DNA of 42,365 nucleotides from positions 1 to 42,365 of the IMG/VR virus record IMGVR_UViG_3300037294_000660; one strand, written 5' to 3'. This document shows positions 23,806 to 31,589 of the stretch, piece after piece. A program made the translations under genes and the position numbers. The stretch comes from a virus. Numbering within the stretch: position 1 is the first letter of the stretch; each line of letters opens with the position of its first letter. The notes under the pieces are model-generated. The model was not told the DNA's origin. It made no database searches and saw only the letters and a list, made by a program, of their open reading frames with translations.

Positions 23806-25011
23806 TTATTTTGGTGTTGGTATTTTTGCTAATACTTTATTTAAAACACCCGTTACAAACTTTATTTTAGAAGGATCGTCTTCTTCTTTTTTTTCAATAG
23901 TATTGCTTTGCATTCGCTCAAAATAATTGATAATTTGGTTCCATTTCAAAGTTTCTCTCTTGTGCTCTATATTAACTTTTGATTCACTTATATGGATGTT
24001 TATTTCATTAGTATCGGGATCTTCGTAATCTTTAACTATTGCTAAACCATACTCATTTAATGCTTGAGCTATATTGCCAGAAACAGAATAAATAGCAGAC
24101 ATGTTTCTCTTATCTTGATTAATTTTTTCATAGGTAATTAGTAACCCTTTTATTAAAGCATAACCTCCTGTAAATACTGCACTTAAGCATAATGCCCAAG
24201 GTAATTTCAAAACTAATATTCCAAAAGCATAATTAATAATTGGCATTGAGCCTGCTTTGGCATCTAAAGCTAGAACATAAGCGTTATAATTGTCAAAAGA
24301 TTTGAGTAAATTAGGAATACTAATTGCGATCGTCAAGCCAATTGCTACAACTACAAGAACTATTACTGCCGTATAAAGTTTCATATTATTGTTTGTTTCT
24401 TCTATAAAATCTTTAAACTGATTAATTAGCCTTACCTTGCTTTTAGCATCTTGCTCTGCTGATCTAATTTTTTGTTTTGCATCCTGTTCTGCTAAATTAA
24501 TATCCTGTTTAGCAATATTTTCTGCAACTTTAATAGCGTGTAAAGCTTTTTCATTAGCCGTTTTAACCGTAGTATTAATCGAACTTATTTTACTTTCAAG
24601 CTCAATATTTTTCAAATTTATTTCAATATCTAATTCATCTCTAGTTTTTCTTAACTCTTCGATTTCTTTACTAATAATCGATACAAATGAATGAAATGAA
24701 GAACCTTCAACCGAATCTCCCTCCTTACCAATTAAATCATTTAAAGTAGATATTCTTGATTCTAGTTTCCCAATTTGCTTTTTCTTAGATGCAATATTTT
24801 TTTTTAATAAATCGTCATTTATTAAATGATCAAAATCTATGTGCTTAAAATCTTCTGCTAATTTCGAAAGTCCAGCATTACTATTTTCATAATGTTCAAT
24901 AGGCAAATAAGTGGCAAAACTCACTCCGTAAGCAGATACTAATTGAGGTAATTTTTCAATAATTAGTTTTAAATCACTAATGTGATCTTCATAATCTACT
25001 TCTTCTTCCAT
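23806..25011 (-). CDS. Coiled-coil two-helix membrane protein (moron)
   Basis: 401-aa protein from the ATG at 25011, which fits a TAGGTTTG -7 box just upstream. Residues about 45-200 are a long charged coiled coil with repeated AEQDAK motifs. Transmembrane helices lie near 208-232 (LYTAVIVLVVVAIGLTIAIS) and 257-285 (LKLPWALCLSAVFTGGYALI). The C-terminal third is soluble and ends in EEDDPSKIKF. No enzyme motif was found. The gene is bounded by its own promoter and terminators at both ends, so it is an independent transcription unit among late genes. That is the pattern of a lysogenic-conversion gene, for example superinfection exclusion or defence. The role is untested and I do not recognise a family. 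Confidence 0.65.
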   Translation of the reverse strand: MEEEVDYEDHISDLKLIIEKLPQLVSAYGVSFATYLPIEHYENSNAGLSKLAEDFKHIDFDHLINDDLLKKNIASKKKQIGKLESRISTLNDLIGKEGDSVEGSSFHSFVSIISKEIEELRKTRDELDIEINLKNIELESKISSINTTVKTANEKALHAIKVAENIAKQDINLAEQDAKQKIRSAEQDAKSKVRLINQFKDFIEETNNNMKLYTAVIVLVVVAIGLTIAISIPNLLKSFDNYNAYVLALDAKAGSMPIINYAFGILVLKLPWALCLSAVFTGGYALIKGLLITYEKINQDKRNMSAIYSVSGNIAQALNEYGLAIVKDYEDPDTNEINIHISESKVNIEHKRETLKWNQIINYFERMQSNTIEKKEEDDPSKIKFVTGVLNKVLAKIPTPK

Positions 25012-25035
25012 ATTTAATTTGTTTCGGTTAGAGAA

Positions 25036-25043
25036 CAAACCTA
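25036..25043 (-). promoter_or_regulatory. -7 box for the membrane moron
   Basis: TAGGTTTG on the minus strand is a perfect TAnnTTTG, 24 nt before the chosen ATG. The -33 region is T-rich with no clear TTG at the standard spacing. Confidence 0.5.
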
Positions 25044-25060
25044 CAAAAAAAATATAAAAT

Positions 25061-25087
25061 AAAGGCCTCATAATAAGTGAGGCCTTT
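25061..25087 (-). terminator. Terminator after the ParB-methylase gene
   Basis: A perfect 10-bp stem AAAGGCCTCA / TGAGGCCTTT around a TAATAAG loop, two bp past the ParB-methylase stop. A T-run follows on the minus strand. Confidence 0.85.
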
Positions 25088-25089
25088 GT

Positions 25090-26373
25090 TTATTCAAAAT
25101 ATTTATCAATTTCAATTTTCGATAAAACTTCTCCATTTTTTAAGAGTTCAAAGTCCAAGTGATTTTCACGCATGTACTTAAGCCATCTCCTCACATCGAC
25201 ATCAACATATCGAGGATCAAGTTCAATCCCGCGACATTGCCTCCAGTTCATTTCACAGCATATTAAAGTGGTACCAGAACCAAGGAATGGATCACCAATG
25301 ATATCACTCTGTTTTGAACTATTTTTCATCAAGTAAGTAAACAAATCAACAGGCTTCATTGTCGGGTGATCTTCACTTCTTATCGGTTTATTAAATTCAA
25401 TCACAGTGGTTTGCTTCCGGTCAGAATACCAGTTATGCGCAGCGCCTTCTTTCCATCCATAAAGTACAGGTTCGTGCTTCCATTGATAGTCTTGGCGACC
25501 CATTACAATAGAGTTTTTCAACCAAATAAGGCATTGAGCTAGTTTATAACCGCCATCCTTTAGCGCATTTCTAAAATTAGCACCTTCACTATCTGCATGA
25601 AAAACATAAATACCACCGCCTAATTGTGTATGATCACAAGCCGTTTTATAAAATTCAAATAGAAAAGTATAAAAGTCGGCACTTGTCATATTGTCATTTT
25701 CAATCTGCAACTTATCTTTAGTGCCCCCGGTATAATTTACGTTATATGGTGGATCAGTCAATACGAGATCAAATAATTTTTCCTCAAGTAATGCTTCATA
25801 AACTTCTGGCGATCGACTATCTCCACAAACCACACGATGCACGAGTTTCTTTTGTTTCGAATGCATCTCATAAACATCGCCTAAAACTGTGATAGGTTCT
25901 TTTGGCAAAACTGGATCAAAGTCAGTTTCCTCTTCAGATTGTAGTTCCATAGGCAAACCATCATCTGGCAATGGAATATCATCTACATTTAATCCAAGAG
26001 ACAACAAATCAATATCCGTAAAAATGGCATTCAAAATATCAATATCCCATTCTCCAACAGATACATTCGAGCGAATATTGTACTCTTTAAACTCTAATTC
26101 AGTCAGTTCGCGATTGGGAACACGAACATCAATCTCCTCTTCGCCTCTTCCTATTTCCAAAAGAACAACAACACGCTGATGGCCAGCAATGATGATGTTA
26201 TCTGTATTGATAGCAGGAATTTCGGCAAGATTGTATTTTTCTAAACTCTCTCTAAGTTTTTGTTTTTTGTCTTCAGACAGTTTTCGGGGATTGTACTCAT
26301 AAGGAATCAAATCCCTAACTTTTCTTTTTTGGGTGGACCACTCCAGCGGAGCTAATAATAATAAATTACTCAT
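25090..26373 (-). CDS. ParB-like domain fused to DNA adenine methyltransferase
   Basis: 427-aa fusion. Residues about 15-105 are a ParB/Srx-type domain with NPR (28-30) and AGHQR (63-67). Residues about 165-427 are a beta-class-order DNA methyltransferase: DPPY motif IV (207-210, TDPPYNVNY) precedes SAM-binding motif I FLGSGTT (363-369). N6-adenine or N4-cytosine specificity is possible; DPPY favours adenine. Such ParB-methylase fusions are common in phages and may protect phage DNA from restriction or mark packaging sites. It overlaps the 246-aa gene by 8 bp and is followed by a terminator. The ParB part may bind DNA or act as a CTPase; unproven. Confidence 0.88.
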   Translation of the reverse strand: MSNLLLLAPLEWSTQKRKVRDLIPYEYNPRKLSEDKKQKLRESLEKYNLAEIPAINTDNIIIAGHQRVVVLLEIGRGEEEIDVRVPNRELTELEFKEYNIRSNVSVGEWDIDILNAIFTDIDLLSLGLNVDDIPLPDDGLPMELQSEEETDFDPVLPKEPITVLGDVYEMHSKQKKLVHRVVCGDSRSPEVYEALLEEKLFDLVLTDPPYNVNYTGGTKDKLQIENDNMTSADFYTFLFEFYKTACDHTQLGGGIYVFHADSEGANFRNALKDGGYKLAQCLIWLKNSIVMGRQDYQWKHEPVLYGWKEGAAHNWYSDRKQTTVIEFNKPIRSEDHPTMKPVDLFTYLMKNSSKQSDIIGDPFLGSGTTLICCEMNWRQCRGIELDPRYVDVDVRRWLKYMRENHLDFELLKNGEVLSKIEIDKYFE

Positions 26374-27106
26374 CTTTCAAAATTTTTCTAATCGTTTCTA
26401 AATCAATTTTTAGTTGCTCCAGTTGTTCCAGTTTTCGGTTCAGCAAAGAGAGAAGTCCTCGCTCTTCAGGAGACGCTTTTACCTGCTCCTTCATGACATC
26501 GATTGTTTTCTCTCGTTTACTGATCCTAGACTGTAGGTTGTCCCGAAGCTTTACTAGTTGAATTCCGTTTAGCTTTTTGAAGTCCTCGCTTTCCTCCGTT
26601 GGCATAACTCTATTGTGATCTTTCCAGTGATCTAGAATCATCCAGGCTCTATCAATCTTGGTCCACAGATCTTCGAGTTGAATGATAATGGTAAGCGCAC
26701 TATTTTCGTCATCATCTTCAAGTAAATTCAATTGGAATTTGAGCTCACAAGAATGATAAAAATCATTCACACGTTGACGGTACGTAGAATGCAATTGCGG
26801 TGGATACATTGCCATCGTTTCTTTCTGAAAAGAAACAGCAACCGACTGTTTTATAATTTCCTGCAATAAAGGCTTGGCTTTAGGTATAGGATTAACCACA
26901 GCCATAGCCTTTTCTATTTTAGGAGTAATCGTAGGTTTTTCAGAAAACGAAGCCTTTTTGAGTTCGTATTTCAGTTTAAGAAAATTAGCTGTTGATTCCT
27001 TACCGAAGCTTCTCAGCACATTGCTATTGCAAGAGGCTAATTTGCTGTAAAGCAAAACCCCATCATCGTAAGAACCGGAATAAGCAAACCAACCATGGAT
27101 ATTCAT
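26366..27106 (-). CDS. Conserved phage protein upstream of the ParB-methylase
   Basis: 246-aa helical protein. The ATG at 27106 is preferred over the longer form, since the longer N-terminus would run through the terminator hairpin. The N-terminus MNIHGWFAYSGSYDDGVLLY matches a start pattern I recall in Bacteroidetes phage genes next to such methylases. Its C-terminus is a long coiled coil (EQLEQLKIDLETIRKIL). The middle holds a DDDENSALTIIIQ stretch. It may assist the methylase or chromosome-like binding. Unassigned. Confidence 0.55.
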   Translation of the reverse strand: MNIHGWFAYSGSYDDGVLLYSKLASCNSNVLRSFGKESTANFLKLKYELKKASFSEKPTITPKIEKAMAVVNPIPKAKPLLQEIIKQSVAVSFQKETMAMYPPQLHSTYRQRVNDFYHSCELKFQLNLLEDDDENSALTIIIQLEDLWTKIDRAWMILDHWKDHNRVMPTEESEDFKKLNGIQLVKLRDNLQSRISKREKTIDVMKEQVKASPEERGLLSLLNRKLEQLEQLKIDLETIRKILKDE

Positions 27107-27118
27107 AAAAAACCATTT

Positions 27119-27151
27119 AAAAAAAAGTCCGAGCATTACACCCAGACTTTT
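27119..27151 (-). terminator. Terminator of late block E
   Basis: Minus strand: AAGTCTGGGT, GTAAT loop, GCTCGGACTT (10-bp stem with G-U pairs), then a T8 run. It lies 32 bp after the last block E gene and within the leader of the 246-aa gene, so it may also act as an attenuator for that unit. Confidence 0.8.
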
Positions 27152-27182
27152 CACTAATTAAAAACCAATAAAAATGAAAAAG

Positions 27183-27488
27183 CTACTTAAATTCTGCTAT
27201 TCTCGCTTTTGCAACTTCCTGAACTTTCTCACTGTCAGGTTTTGCCAAAGCCAAAATTTCTACATCCTCGATGCGTCTTGCTTTTTTGATTAAATGCAAT
27301 AGATCTGCAATTTTCTCCTTTTTAAAAAGCTCCTCGGCACCAGGCTTTAATCCCAAATATTTAAATCCTCCTTTGTAGACTTCCAAGGAATTATTTGGAA
27401 TTCCGGTACGTAAATCAAACCTTGCCCCACCGTTTAAAACGAAGGAGCAAGGAATGGCTAGATTTACTATTTCAAAAAACTTATTCAT
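27183..27488 (-). CDS. Hypothetical structural protein, end of late block E
   Basis: 101-aa protein: N-terminal strand segment (AIPCSFVLNGGARFDLRT) and helical Lys/Glu-rich C-terminus. No motif recognised. Its ATG overlaps the preceding stop by 1 bp. Downstream of capsid and tail-tube candidate genes, so a head-tail or tail chaperone-type role is possible. Confidence 0.5.
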   Translation of the reverse strand: MNKFFEIVNLAIPCSFVLNGGARFDLRTGIPNNSLEVYKGGFKYLGLKPGAEELFKKEKIADLLHLIKKARRIEDVEILALAKPDSEKVQEVAKARIAEFK

Positions 27489-28048
27489 TATACAACTGCA
27501 GGCTCTTGTATTACCCCAGAGTAAACAATAGGCACACAGAAGGATTCAATGGTAAAATTTACCATTTTATCATCCTCACCACCTTTTCCAGTGGTAGACT
27601 TACCTTCAATAATATACGCCGCACTGTATTTATCCCCTACAAGACGTTTTTGTCCATCCCGTTCTGGAACTAAAAACAACATAGGCGTGTTCTTATGGGT
27701 TCTCATAAATCCAAGTGTAGTCTTGTCGTTTCCTGAAACTGCAAAAGCAAAGGAGCTTTTGGTTTTCTTATTACCTTTGTTCCCTACTAAATCACACATC
27801 ACTTCTCCGGTGTCTGGCATCAACACTATTTTTCCAAATCCTTTTCCAGCTTGAAAAACAATATCGGTAGTAACTTCTACTGCTGTTCCGTAAGTGTAGC
27901 CCACCTCACCATAATTTAAAGGCATCGGAAACGTGGTGATTTGAGGATGAATGGCATAGCGCACACCCACCTCAGAAACGCCTGCTTGTACTTCACCATT
28001 GATACAAGCTGTTAAATCTTCTACTGGTAAATCGTCAAAACAATTCAT
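27488..28048 (-). CDS. Putative major tail (tube) protein
   Basis: 186-aa beta-rich protein with no coiled coil or signal peptide. It contains GKGFGKIVLMPDTGEVMCDL, then LGFMRTHKNTPMLFLVPERD. Its place after the capsid and capsid-associated genes and its size fit the major tail-tube protein of siphoviruses. No homology was confirmed. Alternatives are a head-decoration or head-tail connector protein. Confidence 0.5.
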   Translation of the reverse strand: MNCFDDLPVEDLTACINGEVQAGVSEVGVRYAIHPQITTFPMPLNYGEVGYTYGTAVEVTTDIVFQAGKGFGKIVLMPDTGEVMCDLVGNKGNKKTKSSFAFAVSGNDKTTLGFMRTHKNTPMLFLVPERDGQKRLVGDKYSAAYIIEGKSTTGKGGEDDKMVNFTIESFCVPIVYSGVIQEPAVV

Positions 28049-28051
28049 AGT

Positions 28052-28618
28052 CTATTTTTTTAATGTTAAAAATGATAATTTTCCTGCAACCATTAAATCG
28101 ATAGCATCAACATCAGCGATCCATTCCTTTTGCGTTCTATGCTGTCCTAAGTATCTAAAGGATGCAGGTGCATCTTCTTTAAACATATATTCCAAGCCAT
28201 TTGCAGCCGTAGCCGCTTCATCAGTTCTACCTTCCTGTACTGGTTCTAAAACCACTTCGATTCCAGCCGCTTCATCTGCTTTTTTAGCCTCAAGAAGTGC
28301 AACCACTTCCTCTTTGCTTAAACTGTCAATATCTGATATACCTAGATAGTCAGACAATATGGCTAACAATTCAGCGTCACGAGCAGCTTTTGCAATTTCA
28401 TCAGCTACCTTTTGAAATTCAACAATTGCAGCGACTAATTCTTCTACTGATTTTCCTTCCACTACAAGACCTAATTCAGTTGCTTCTGTAACTATTTCAG
28501 CATCTTGAGCTATTTTTTTTTCTGCATTCACAATCGCTAATTTCAATTGAGAGGCAGTAAGAGCCTCGGCATTCTCAATGCCGAGCTCTATTGCTTTTTT
28601 CACTAATTCTTTACTCAT
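28052..28618 (-). CDS. Capsid-associated protein (HeH/LEM-like helical repeats)
   Basis: 188-aa protein with repeated helical segments resembling HeH/LEM/SAP folds: AIELGIENAEALTASQLKLA and YLGISDIDSLSKEEVVALLE. The C-terminus (FRYLGQHRTQKEWIADV, then AIDLMVAGKLSFLTLKK) is a pattern seen in phage head proteins. It immediately follows the major capsid gene. A decoration, head-fibre or connector protein is likely. Assignment is from position and motif reading. Confidence 0.5.
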   Translation of the reverse strand: MSKELVKKAIELGIENAEALTASQLKLAIVNAEKKIAQDAEIVTEATELGLVVEGKSVEELVAAIVEFQKVADEIAKAARDAELLAILSDYLGISDIDSLSKEEVVALLEAKKADEAAGIEVVLEPVQEGRTDEAATAANGLEYMFKEDAPASFRYLGQHRTQKEWIADVDAIDLMVAGKLSFLTLKK

Positions 28619-28632
28619 AATTTCCTAAAGGA

Positions 28633-29628
28633 TTAAATTACTTCTTCTGGGTAATACAACGCATTCAATGCTGCATCTCTCAATCCTCTTACTAAAATAG
28701 TAGGGGAGTTCAGTACTACCAACTCATTGACTGCATAGTCATACCCAAGAGTAAATTCTCCAAAAACTTTGATTTTGTAATCTAATTTTTGAACATCCGT
28801 AATTGTACCAGGGTTTTCAATCACATCAATCATACGCACTAAGTTTCCTTCCAGCGTAGATTCAAGAACCGCATCATTCATGTTAGGAACTGATATTATC
28901 GCACGCTTCCCTAAACGAGTCATCAATCCTTTAGAATCAGTGAAGTTTGTATTTTTACCATACAAGTCTTCATATTTCAAAGAATAATTCTCGGCATTGG
29001 TATCACTCATCTTGACGCTCTTAATCAAAGACTTGTATTGTTTTGGGATTGATCTCTCAAAATCCAGAACAACATCCAAGATGTTATTAGCGTCAATAGC
29101 ATCTGTAGGAATTACGAAACAAGGGTTTACCGTGTTCAATAATAATTTACGGTGAATTTCATTCAAACCATCCATTGATTTACCAAAAACCGTTGGTTGT
29201 GTAGCATCGTACACACCTGTAATAGACAACAAATTCACATCACTAATTACTTTAGCTTTCAACATTGTCATTACGTGCTTACTAATGCTTTTGTCCTTCA
29301 ACTCTACACCTTCATCGTATTTTTGCTCAACCCAAGAACCAATCACTTCAGCTGGAGTAAAAGCAAAATTCACTTTCTGGTGGTAGTTTTTCAACTGTTT
29401 TCCACGAAATTGCACATCGGCAGTTTCAGTCCAAGTAGTAGAGAATTGCTGCACTACGTGGCCCATTAATGAATTTACCGTAGCAAACTCACCACGGATT
29501 TTTGGAACTAATCTCGCGATCTTATTTAAAAGAATTTCGCTAGACATTATCATTCCGTTCAGAATAGTAGGATTCTGATCCTTGAAACGTTTTGTTTCCT
29601 CTAAAATTTGGTCGATGTTTACTGACAT
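28633..29628 (-). CDS. Major capsid protein
   Basis: 331-aa protein of major-capsid size, directly after the protease/scaffold gene. It has an N-terminal helical start, an alpha/beta core and an extended C-terminal region (VFGEFTLGYDYAVNELVVL) as in HK97-fold capsid proteins. No enzymatic motif. The gene order protease-scaffold, capsid, capsid-associated protein is classic for phage heads. The call rests on order and size plus resemblance to Bacteroidetes phage capsids. Confidence 0.82.
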   Translation of the reverse strand: MSVNIDQILEETKRFKDQNPTILNGMIMSSEILLNKIARLVPKIRGEFATVNSLMGHVVQQFSTTWTETADVQFRGKQLKNYHQKVNFAFTPAEVIGSWVEQKYDEGVELKDKSISKHVMTMLKAKVISDVNLLSITGVYDATQPTVFGKSMDGLNEIHRKLLLNTVNPCFVIPTDAIDANNILDVVLDFERSIPKQYKSLIKSVKMSDTNAENYSLKYEDLYGKNTNFTDSKGLMTRLGKRAIISVPNMNDAVLESTLEGNLVRMIDVIENPGTITDVQKLDYKIKVFGEFTLGYDYAVNELVVLNSPTILVRGLRDAALNALYYPEEVI

Positions 29629-29638
29629 GATTTAAAAA

Positions 29639-30082
29639 TTAAGCCTTGTTATACAATTCATTGTGACCATCTGTGGCATTCACAACGTTATCTTCTTTCT
29701 CAAATGAATCACCCTCTGCTTTTGGCGTACTCACCTTTGCACCGGGTTTCTTTCCATACTCAACTACGGTTGCGCCTAGCAATGTAATTTTGTTCTCCGT
29801 TGTCGCTTCCGCTTCCACTTTAGCATCAAGACCGGCAGCTGTCACAGCAGTATTAATAGCTCCTTCAATTGCAGTAACACGGCTTTCTGCTGTGGTTGCT
29901 TTTCCAGTTGCTGTAGCAACGGCAGCATCTTTTTCAACCAGTGCGTTTTCAATAGCTTCTAGTTGCGCTTCCGAAATCTGTATTCCACTCTTCCCGGTAA
30001 TTGTAGAAATAGTCCCAAGACCATCTCCTTCAATCCCAAGAATGCCTTGGATTACAGGAAAGCCTTTAGTCTTTTTTGACAT
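29639..30082 (-). CDS. Nested scaffold protein (internal start in the protease gene)
   Basis: An in-frame ATG at 30082 would give a 147-aa protein, MSKKTKGFPVIQGILGIEGD and following. It is preceded by a Shine-Dalgarno-like and A-rich AAAAAAGGAAACT and by a low-complexity Asn/Ser linker (NSNSNNNSKKE). This mirrors lambda C/Nu3, where the scaffold is translated from an internal start. The product is helical and acidic, as expected for a scaffold. The internal start is inferred from sequence. Confidence 0.5.
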   Translation of the reverse strand: MSKKTKGFPVIQGILGIEGDGLGTISTITGKSGIQISEAQLEAIENALVEKDAAVATATGKATTAESRVTAIEGAINTAVTAAGLDAKVEAEATTENKITLLGATVVEYGKKPGAKVSTPKAEGDSFEKEDNVVNATDGHNELYNKA

Positions 30083-30985
30083 AGTTTCCTTTTTTGAATT
30101 ATTATTTGAATTTGAATTTGAATTTTTTGCAGCTGCTAATTCGAAAACCTTTGCGATGGCAGTTTGAAGTGTGCCAATTTCGTCAACTAGTTTTCTTTCT
30201 AATGATTCCTGAGCGTTCCAAGTTCCACCTTTGAAAACATCATTTGGAACCGCAGAACGAACGGCCTTAATATCATTGATAAACTCCTCCGCAATAGGAT
30301 CAAGTTCGTTTTTAATATAAAGCTCAGGATTGCCTTTTAGCAATTGCTCGAAGGCGTTGTTCTTTTCTGTAGATTGCGTAGCATATTCTGTAATTACCTT
30401 AGCGCCTTTTTTCTCGTACATGCCAGAAACATCAATAAAATGAATCATAACACCAATGCTTCCAATGGCATCTGCACGTTTATTAGCCACAATATAATTA
30501 GCAGCACTAGCGATGTAGTAAGCAGCAGAACACATCAACCCATCTGTGTAAGCCACAACTGGTTTTGAGGTTTCTTTAATAAAATCGTAAAATTCAGGAG
30601 TTCCTGAAACTTGACCACCGCCAGAATCAATATCTAAAACAACCCCTTTACAATTTGGATCCTGTAAATAGGATTGCATCATTCTAGCTTTCGTTTTTGT
30701 CCCAGCAGGACCACACTCTTGATTGTATTTATAAATAGGATCTTTCAACCCAATTACAGCAACATAAGATTCGCTGTTATTTCCTTTATCAAAAGAAGCC
30801 GCTTTCAAACTGTGCTTTCCCTTTACTGCAATAAATACATCAGGGATTTTTATTTTTAGATCAACGACAGAAACAAGAGACTTACCTTCTATAATAGAAA
30901 AAAGAGAAGGCAGTAAAGCTTTCCCGTACTGTTCATGAATGAACCATTTTCCATTTATTAATGAATGAATGTTTTGTACGCTCAA
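29639..30985 (-). CDS. S49-family capsid protease with C-terminal scaffold region
   Basis: 448-aa maturation protease of the SppA/ClpP-like S49 type. It has DIDSGGG (118-124) and the likely nucleophile Ser153 in GLMCSAAYYIASAA, then ADAIGSIGVM, matching phage head proteases such as lambda C. The C-terminal ~150 residues are helical and Ala/Thr/Glu-rich (LEAIENALVEKDAAVATATG), typical of a scaffold, fused or translated separately from an internal ATG (see 29639-30082). The start is TTG at 30985; I found no in-frame ATG before the domain. It is the first gene of late block E, downstream of the TGTCC promoter at 31021-31056, with a longer leader than the other blocks. Confidence 0.85.
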   Translation of the reverse strand: MSVQNIHSLINGKWFIHEQYGKALLPSLFSIIEGKSLVSVVDLKIKIPDVFIAVKGKHSLKAASFDKGNNSESYVAVIGLKDPIYKYNQECGPAGTKTKARMMQSYLQDPNCKGVVLDIDSGGGQVSGTPEFYDFIKETSKPVVAYTDGLMCSAAYYIASAANYIVANKRADAIGSIGVMIHFIDVSGMYEKKGAKVITEYATQSTEKNNAFEQLLKGNPELYIKNELDPIAEEFINDIKAVRSAVPNDVFKGGTWNAQESLERKLVDEIGTLQTAIAKVFELAAAKNSNSNSNNNSKKETMSKKTKGFPVIQGILGIEGDGLGTISTITGKSGIQISEAQLEAIENALVEKDAAVATATGKATTAESRVTAIEGAINTAVTAAGLDAKVEAEATTENKITLLGATVVEYGKKPGAKVSTPKAEGDSFEKEDNVVNATDGHNELYNKA

Positions 30986-31020
30986 AATATAAAAGTTTTT
31001 CGTTAGTATTATTGACGATA

Positions 31021-31056
31021 CAATTTTACTACCATATTACACTTTTAAAAAGGACA
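31021..31056 (-). promoter_or_regulatory. Late promoter E (TGTCC type)
   Basis: TGTCCTTTT (31056-31048), 19 nt, then TAAAATTG (31028-31021), a 7/8 match to TAnnTTTG. It drives the head gene block; the leader to the TTG start is about 36 nt. Confidence 0.7.
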
Positions 31057-31061
31057 TTGTT

Positions 31062-31511
31062 TTATATAGAAACCTTGAGAAAATACGCGTTTCCACGACA
31101 AACGACCGTAAAACCATTGTCTTGTAATGGATTAGTGGTATTATCATCTGTATAGAGATAATCTAAAGGCATTTCATTACAGCCTATGATGATCTTTCCA
31201 TATCTATGGTGCAGAATCACAATTACCTTCCGGTTGTGAAGCAGTTCTAACCGTGCAGCTGTATCTGGCAATTGATTGTTTATTGCAATTTCAATCTTAT
31301 AATCGCGAATCAAGCCTCCATCAGTCATCTTGCTGGTAGCAGGATACTTCAAGTCTTCGAACATTGGTACAATAACAACGCATTGATCTTCATCATAATT
31401 AATGTCTCTTTTTTCTAAAACATATTTTAAAGGATAAAAAACACTCTTTGAGTCCAGGATAGAAACCTTAGTGATGTTTTTATAATTTTCGGAGGTGATT
31501 GCGTTGATCAT
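31062..31511 (-). CDS. Conserved phage structural-type protein
   Basis: 149-aa protein from the ATG at 31511 (a TTG upstream is less likely). It has a beta-rich core and a C-terminus NPLQDNGFTVVCRGNAYFLK, with GKIIIGCNEMPLDYLYTDDN before it, which resembles conserved small proteins of Bacteroidetes phages. No signal or enzyme motif. It ends just upstream of late promoter E, so it is not part of that transcript. A TTATTTTG box upstream may be its promoter. Possibly a head or neck protein; unproven. Confidence 0.5.
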   Translation of the reverse strand: MINAITSENYKNITKVSILDSKSVFYPLKYVLEKRDINYDEDQCVVIVPMFEDLKYPATSKMTDGGLIRDYKIEIAINNQLPDTAARLELLHNRKVIVILHHRYGKIIIGCNEMPLDYLYTDDNTTNPLQDNGFTVVCRGNAYFLKVSI

Positions 31512-31589
31512 AATAATAAAAGTCAATTAATTAATTTACAAAATAATGAAAATATCGTGTACAAATCGTGGGAAAGTTTATTTGTCCAC

